Source: Spirochaetales bacterium
Lineage (GTDB): Bacteria > Spirochaetota > Spirochaetia > B11-G9
DNA length: 8,531 bases
Reading direction: 5' to 3'
Assembly: GCA_027077185.1 (NCBI GenBank)
Contig: JALTGJ010000293.1
Coordinates: 1-8,531, forward strand
The translations under genes were made by a program, and so were the position numbers. The notes below the pieces were generated by a model. It did no database searches. It saw nothing but the letters and a program-made list of their open reading frames with translations, and was not told the origin of the DNA. Shown piece after piece: positions 6,481 through 8,531 of the stretch (position 1 is the stretch's first letter; every line of letters starts with the position of its first letter).

Positions 6481-7773
6481 TTGAATAATTCAGGAGTGGA
6501 TATACTTTCAGAAATACGGAAAAAGAATCAGGTCCTCTGGATAAATCCTGGTAAGGTGAGCTCAAATTTAACATTGAACAAAATGCAGCCCGGGCTTAAT
6601 GATATCCAGGAAGCAGAAGACAGGTTGAAAAGATTTGCACCTATACTTCTTAAGTTATTCCCTGAATTAGGGGCTTCTAAAGGGATAATTGATTCAGAAT
6701 TATTCGAAGTTCCCAAATTGGTCCAGTATTACAAGACCAAAGATACCAGTTTTTTGAATAATTTATATATTAAGGGGGATCATTCTCTCTCTGTCTCAGG
6801 TTCTGTAAAAGCCAGGGGCGGGTTTCATGGAGTTTATGTAATAGTTGAAAAAATTCTATCCCAACATGGTCTTTCTGTTTCTAATATTATAAACAAATCT
6901 ATTAACGATATACGTTTTCTTTTTGCTTCAAGATCTCTTGTTGTTGGCAGTACGGGCAATTTAGGTTTGAGCATTGGTCTTATAGGGAGGGCTTTTGGTT
7001 TTAATGTAACTGTTCATATGTCATCTGATGCTAAAAAATGGAAGAAAGAAAAACTTCGCAATATAGGTGTAAATGTTATTGAACATAAATCGGATTATTC
7101 TGAAGCATGCCGTATTGCCAGGTCTTCTTCCAATGAAAGTAAAGGAATTTATTTTATTGATGATGAGAATTCAATAGATCTGTTTCTGGGTTACAGCACT
7201 GCGGCATCTATGATTTCCGGACAGCTGAATTTGAAAAAAATTACTGTAGATAATAAACACCCTCTTTTTGTTTATATCCCCTGTGGAGTAGGAGGGGCTC
7301 CTGGAGGAATTACATTTGGTTTAAAACACATTTATGGTGATAATGTGTTTTGTTTTTTTGCTGAACCTGTAGAGGCACCTGCCATGTTGCTTGGACTTGC
7401 AACAGGGAAAAATAATTCTGTTTCGGTTAAAGATATTGGGATTAATATGGAGACATGTGCTGACGGTCTTGCAGTTGGACGCCCGTCAAAGCTGGTTGCA
7501 GAAATTATGGGTCCAATTTTAGATGGATGTTTTACTGTAAAAGACAATGAAATGCTTAAACATCTTAGTCTATTGTATAATACAGAGAATATTAAGGTAG
7601 AACCTTCAGGGGCTGCAGGATTTTCAGGACCGGAATTTATTGTTAAAAGTGAAGAGGGTAAAAAGTTTTTGGCAAAAAATAATATTAATAAAAATAATAT
7701 TACCCATGTTGTCTGGACCACCGGTGGTTCAATGGAGCCGGAGGAAGAATTTTTGAAGAACTATGTAAAGTAA
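6481..7773 (+). CDS. dsdA: D-serine ammonia-lyase (D-serine dehydratase, DsdA-type)
   Basis: This PLP enzyme converts D-serine (often D-threonine too) to pyruvate and ammonia, for detoxification or catabolism. With the TTG start the product is 430 residues, slightly shorter than E. coli DsdA. Motifs in order are WINPG (20-24), the PLP lysine Lys110 in SGSVKARGG, the phosphate-binding loop GSTGNLGLS (156-164), VTVHMSSDAKKWKK (176-189), FIDDEN (225-230), the glycine loop CGVGGAPGG (268-276), CFFAEP (291-296), ADGLAVGR (327-334) and VVWTTGG (410-416). The start is uncertain. Two stops (6475-6480) lie directly upstream, TTG 6481 lacks a ribosome-binding site, GTG 6496 overlaps the best one (AGGAG 6492-6496), and that site is best spaced for an ATA at 6502. 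The first ATG, at 6583, would remove conserved sequence. No dsdC or dsdX partner is visible. Confidence 0.88.
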   Translation: MNNSGVDILSEIRKKNQVLWINPGKVSSNLTLNKMQPGLNDIQEAEDRLKRFAPILLKLFPELGASKGIIDSELFEVPKLVQYYKTKDTSFLNNLYIKGDHSLSVSGSVKARGGFHGVYVIVEKILSQHGLSVSNIINKSINDIRFLFASRSLVVGSTGNLGLSIGLIGRAFGFNVTVHMSSDAKKWKKEKLRNIGVNVIEHKSDYSEACRIARSSSNESKGIYFIDDENSIDLFLGYSTAASMISGQLNLKKITVDNKHPLFVYIPCGVGGAPGGITFGLKHIYGDNVFCFFAEPVEAPAMLLGLATGKNNSVSVKDIGINMETCADGLAVGRPSKLVAEIMGPILDGCFTVKDNEMLKHLSLLYNTENIKVEPSGAAGFSGPEFIVKSEEGKKFLAKNNINKNNITHVVWTTGGSMEPEEEFLKNYVK

Positions 7774-7790
7774 AAAGCTCAAATCGTTAG

Positions 7791-7819
7791 TTGACATCTT
7801 TTTTTTGTGGAGTTACCAT
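7791..7819 (+). promoter_or_regulatory. sigma-70/sigma-A type promoter for the CGGC-domain gene
   Basis: A perfect -35 TTGACA (7791-7796), a 17-base T-rich spacer and a -10-like TACCAT (7814-7819, four of six matches) lie between the dsdA-like gene and the CGGC-domain gene. Transcription would start near 7826, leaving a short leader that contains the GGAGG ribosome-binding site. The gene can therefore be expressed independently of dsdA. Based on sequence match only. Confidence 0.55.
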
Positions 7820-7843
7820 TATCTGTTTTTATGGAGGTTTGTT

Positions 7844-8293
7844 ATGGAAAATAAAACAAAACTGGGCATAATTATATGTGATAGATATAAAAACTGTTCT
7901 GGTGGTAAGTGTTTTAGGGCTATGAGGGCAAGAGAAGGCGCTTTTGATATTTATTCCAAAGATGATGAAGTTGAACTGGTAGGTTACACTTCCTGTGGTG
8001 GCTGTCCTGGTGGAAATATAGAGTATGCCTGCGAAGAAATGCAGAATAATGGTGTCCAGGTAGTCCATCTTGCAACTGGTTTTGTAGTTGGATATCCACC
8101 ATGCCCTTACACATCATATTTTAAAGCTTTTTTGACAGAAAAATTTGGTATAAAAGTTGTGATTGGGACCCATCCTATACCACAGAAGTACTATACAACT
8201 CAAATGAATCTAAAAACCTGGGAAAATTCAGAGATGCAGGAGCTCATTGAACCTACTTTAGCAGATGAGAAAATGAGAGTGTCTTACAATTAA
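7844..8293 (+). CDS. CGGC-domain protein (predicted metal-binding)
   Basis: A 149-residue cytosolic protein with the layout of the CGGC domain family: an N-terminal strand KLGIIICDRYKNC, cysteines at 12, 18 and 23, the signature SCGGCPGG (50-57), Cys63, a PPCP motif with Cys87, and a late GTHPIP (109-114). The family is thought to bind metal through its conserved cysteines and is common in anaerobes, but its biochemical role is not settled. I set the start at 7844 because GGAGG (7833-7837) lies six bases upstream; the longer frame from 7805 would add 13 residues without such a site. It follows the dsdA-like gene by 70 bases but has its own promoter, and it converges on a DeoR-family gene. Confidence 0.85.
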   Translation: MENKTKLGIIICDRYKNCSGGKCFRAMRAREGAFDIYSKDDEVELVGYTSCGGCPGGNIEYACEEMQNNGVQVVHLATGFVVGYPPCPYTSYFKAFLTEKFGIKVVIGTHPIPQKYYTTQMNLKTWENSEMQELIEPTLADEKMRVSYN

Positions 8294-8311
8294 AAAAAAT
8301 TATTGAATAGT

Positions 8312-8531
8312 TTATACTATGAAAAGTTTAATATTTCTTCTTCTGATTTCTTCTGCTGTTTTTTCTGGAAGTTTATTATCTGTTACTATTGTTTCAAAAT
8401 CTTCCAGATTGGCAAAATGAACATTATTCACTTTACCAAATTTGGAGGAGTCTGCAAGAAGTATACGTTCTTCTGCAGAATTTATAGCTGTAATCTTTAG
8501 ATCTCTTTCAAAATCTGCAGAACAGGTTACT
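8312..8531 (-). CDS. DeoR-family transcriptional regulator, C-terminal fragment (cut by window edge)
   Basis: Read on the - strand from the right edge, an open frame of 72 codons ends at TAA (8314-8312). It contains ILLADSSKFGKV (about residues 23-34 of the fragment) and then an aspartate/leucine stretch ending FETIVTDNKLP (45-55). Both are characteristic of the DeoR C-terminal sensor domain, which in the family binds phosphorylated sugars. The DNA-binding helix-turn-helix and start codon lie beyond base 8531. The gene converges with the CGGC-domain gene, leaving only 18 bases between stops and no clear GC-rich terminator. It could regulate the sugar-phosphate genes in this window, but orientation suggests its primary targets may lie to the right. 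Confidence 0.85.
   Translation of the reverse strand, partial: VTCSADFERDLKITAINSAEERILLADSSKFGKVNNVHFANLEDFETIVTDNKLPEKTAEEIRRRNIKLFIV

Noticed and set aside
6458..6486. Promoter for the dsdA-like gene (TTGTTG, 17 bases, TTGAAT)
   Set aside because: Both boxes match poorly, and its start point would fall downstream of the TTG start codon; transcription from here is needed but the site is not convincing.
7332..7721. 129-codon open frame on the - strand
   Set aside because: It lies wholly inside the well-supported dsdA-like gene and its product shows no recognisable motif.
8292..8320. Possible terminator for the - strand gene (ATAGT-TTAT-ACTAT plus an eight-base A run)
   Set aside because: The stem is five A/T-rich pairs, overlaps the stop codon and is separated from the T-run by eight bases, so it is too weak to call.
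8303..8500. Open frame of 65 codons on the + strand
   Set aside because: It is antisense to the DeoR C-terminal domain, has a low-complexity Phe/Cys-rich product and no ribosome-binding site.

Overview
This is an AT-rich bacterial window with densely packed genes, nearly all on the + strand. It carries a methylthioribose-type salvage and uptake cluster, then a separate unit with a D-serine ammonia-lyase and a CGGC-domain protein. The tail of a DeoR-family regulator lies on the - strand at the right edge. The host is probably an anaerobe, for example a spirochaete or clostridium-like bacterium. I infer this from the low GC, the cysteine-rich small proteins, and a methionine-salvage start without the oxygen-dependent later steps. 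The taxon cannot be fixed from the sequence alone.

Region 1 (11-6456) reads as one transcription direction ending at a very strong intrinsic terminator (6414-6456). It encodes MtnA (methylthioribose-1-phosphate isomerase), MtnK (methylthioribose kinase), a fused double ATPase of the ribose-type ABC family, and its permease, which overlaps the ATPase by 23 bp. A 151-nt leader follows, with hairpins and an 8-codon ORF. Then come a zinc-dependent medium-chain dehydrogenase and a tightly coupled 70-residue Cys/His-rich protein of unknown function. In outline, the transporter imports a pentoside or thiopentose, MtnK phosphorylates it, and MtnA isomerises it to the ribulose-1-phosphate form. The dehydrogenase may handle an aldehyde or alcohol released further on. 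The periplasmic binding protein and any aldolase are not in the window and could lie upstream of base 1.

Region 2 (6457-8293) holds an intact DsdA-like D-serine ammonia-lyase with an unusual start (no ATG near the conserved N-terminus) and a CGGC-domain protein with its own good promoter. No functional link to region 1 is evident beyond proximity.

Region 3 (8312-8531, - strand) is the C-terminal 72 residues of a DeoR-family sugar-phosphate-responsive regulator, convergent with the CGGC gene and cut by the window edge.

The most interesting points are the combination of mtnA-mtnK with a ribose-type transporter, a dehydrogenase and the unknown Cys/His-rich protein; the leader with competing base-pairing options before the dehydrogenase; and the DsdA start.
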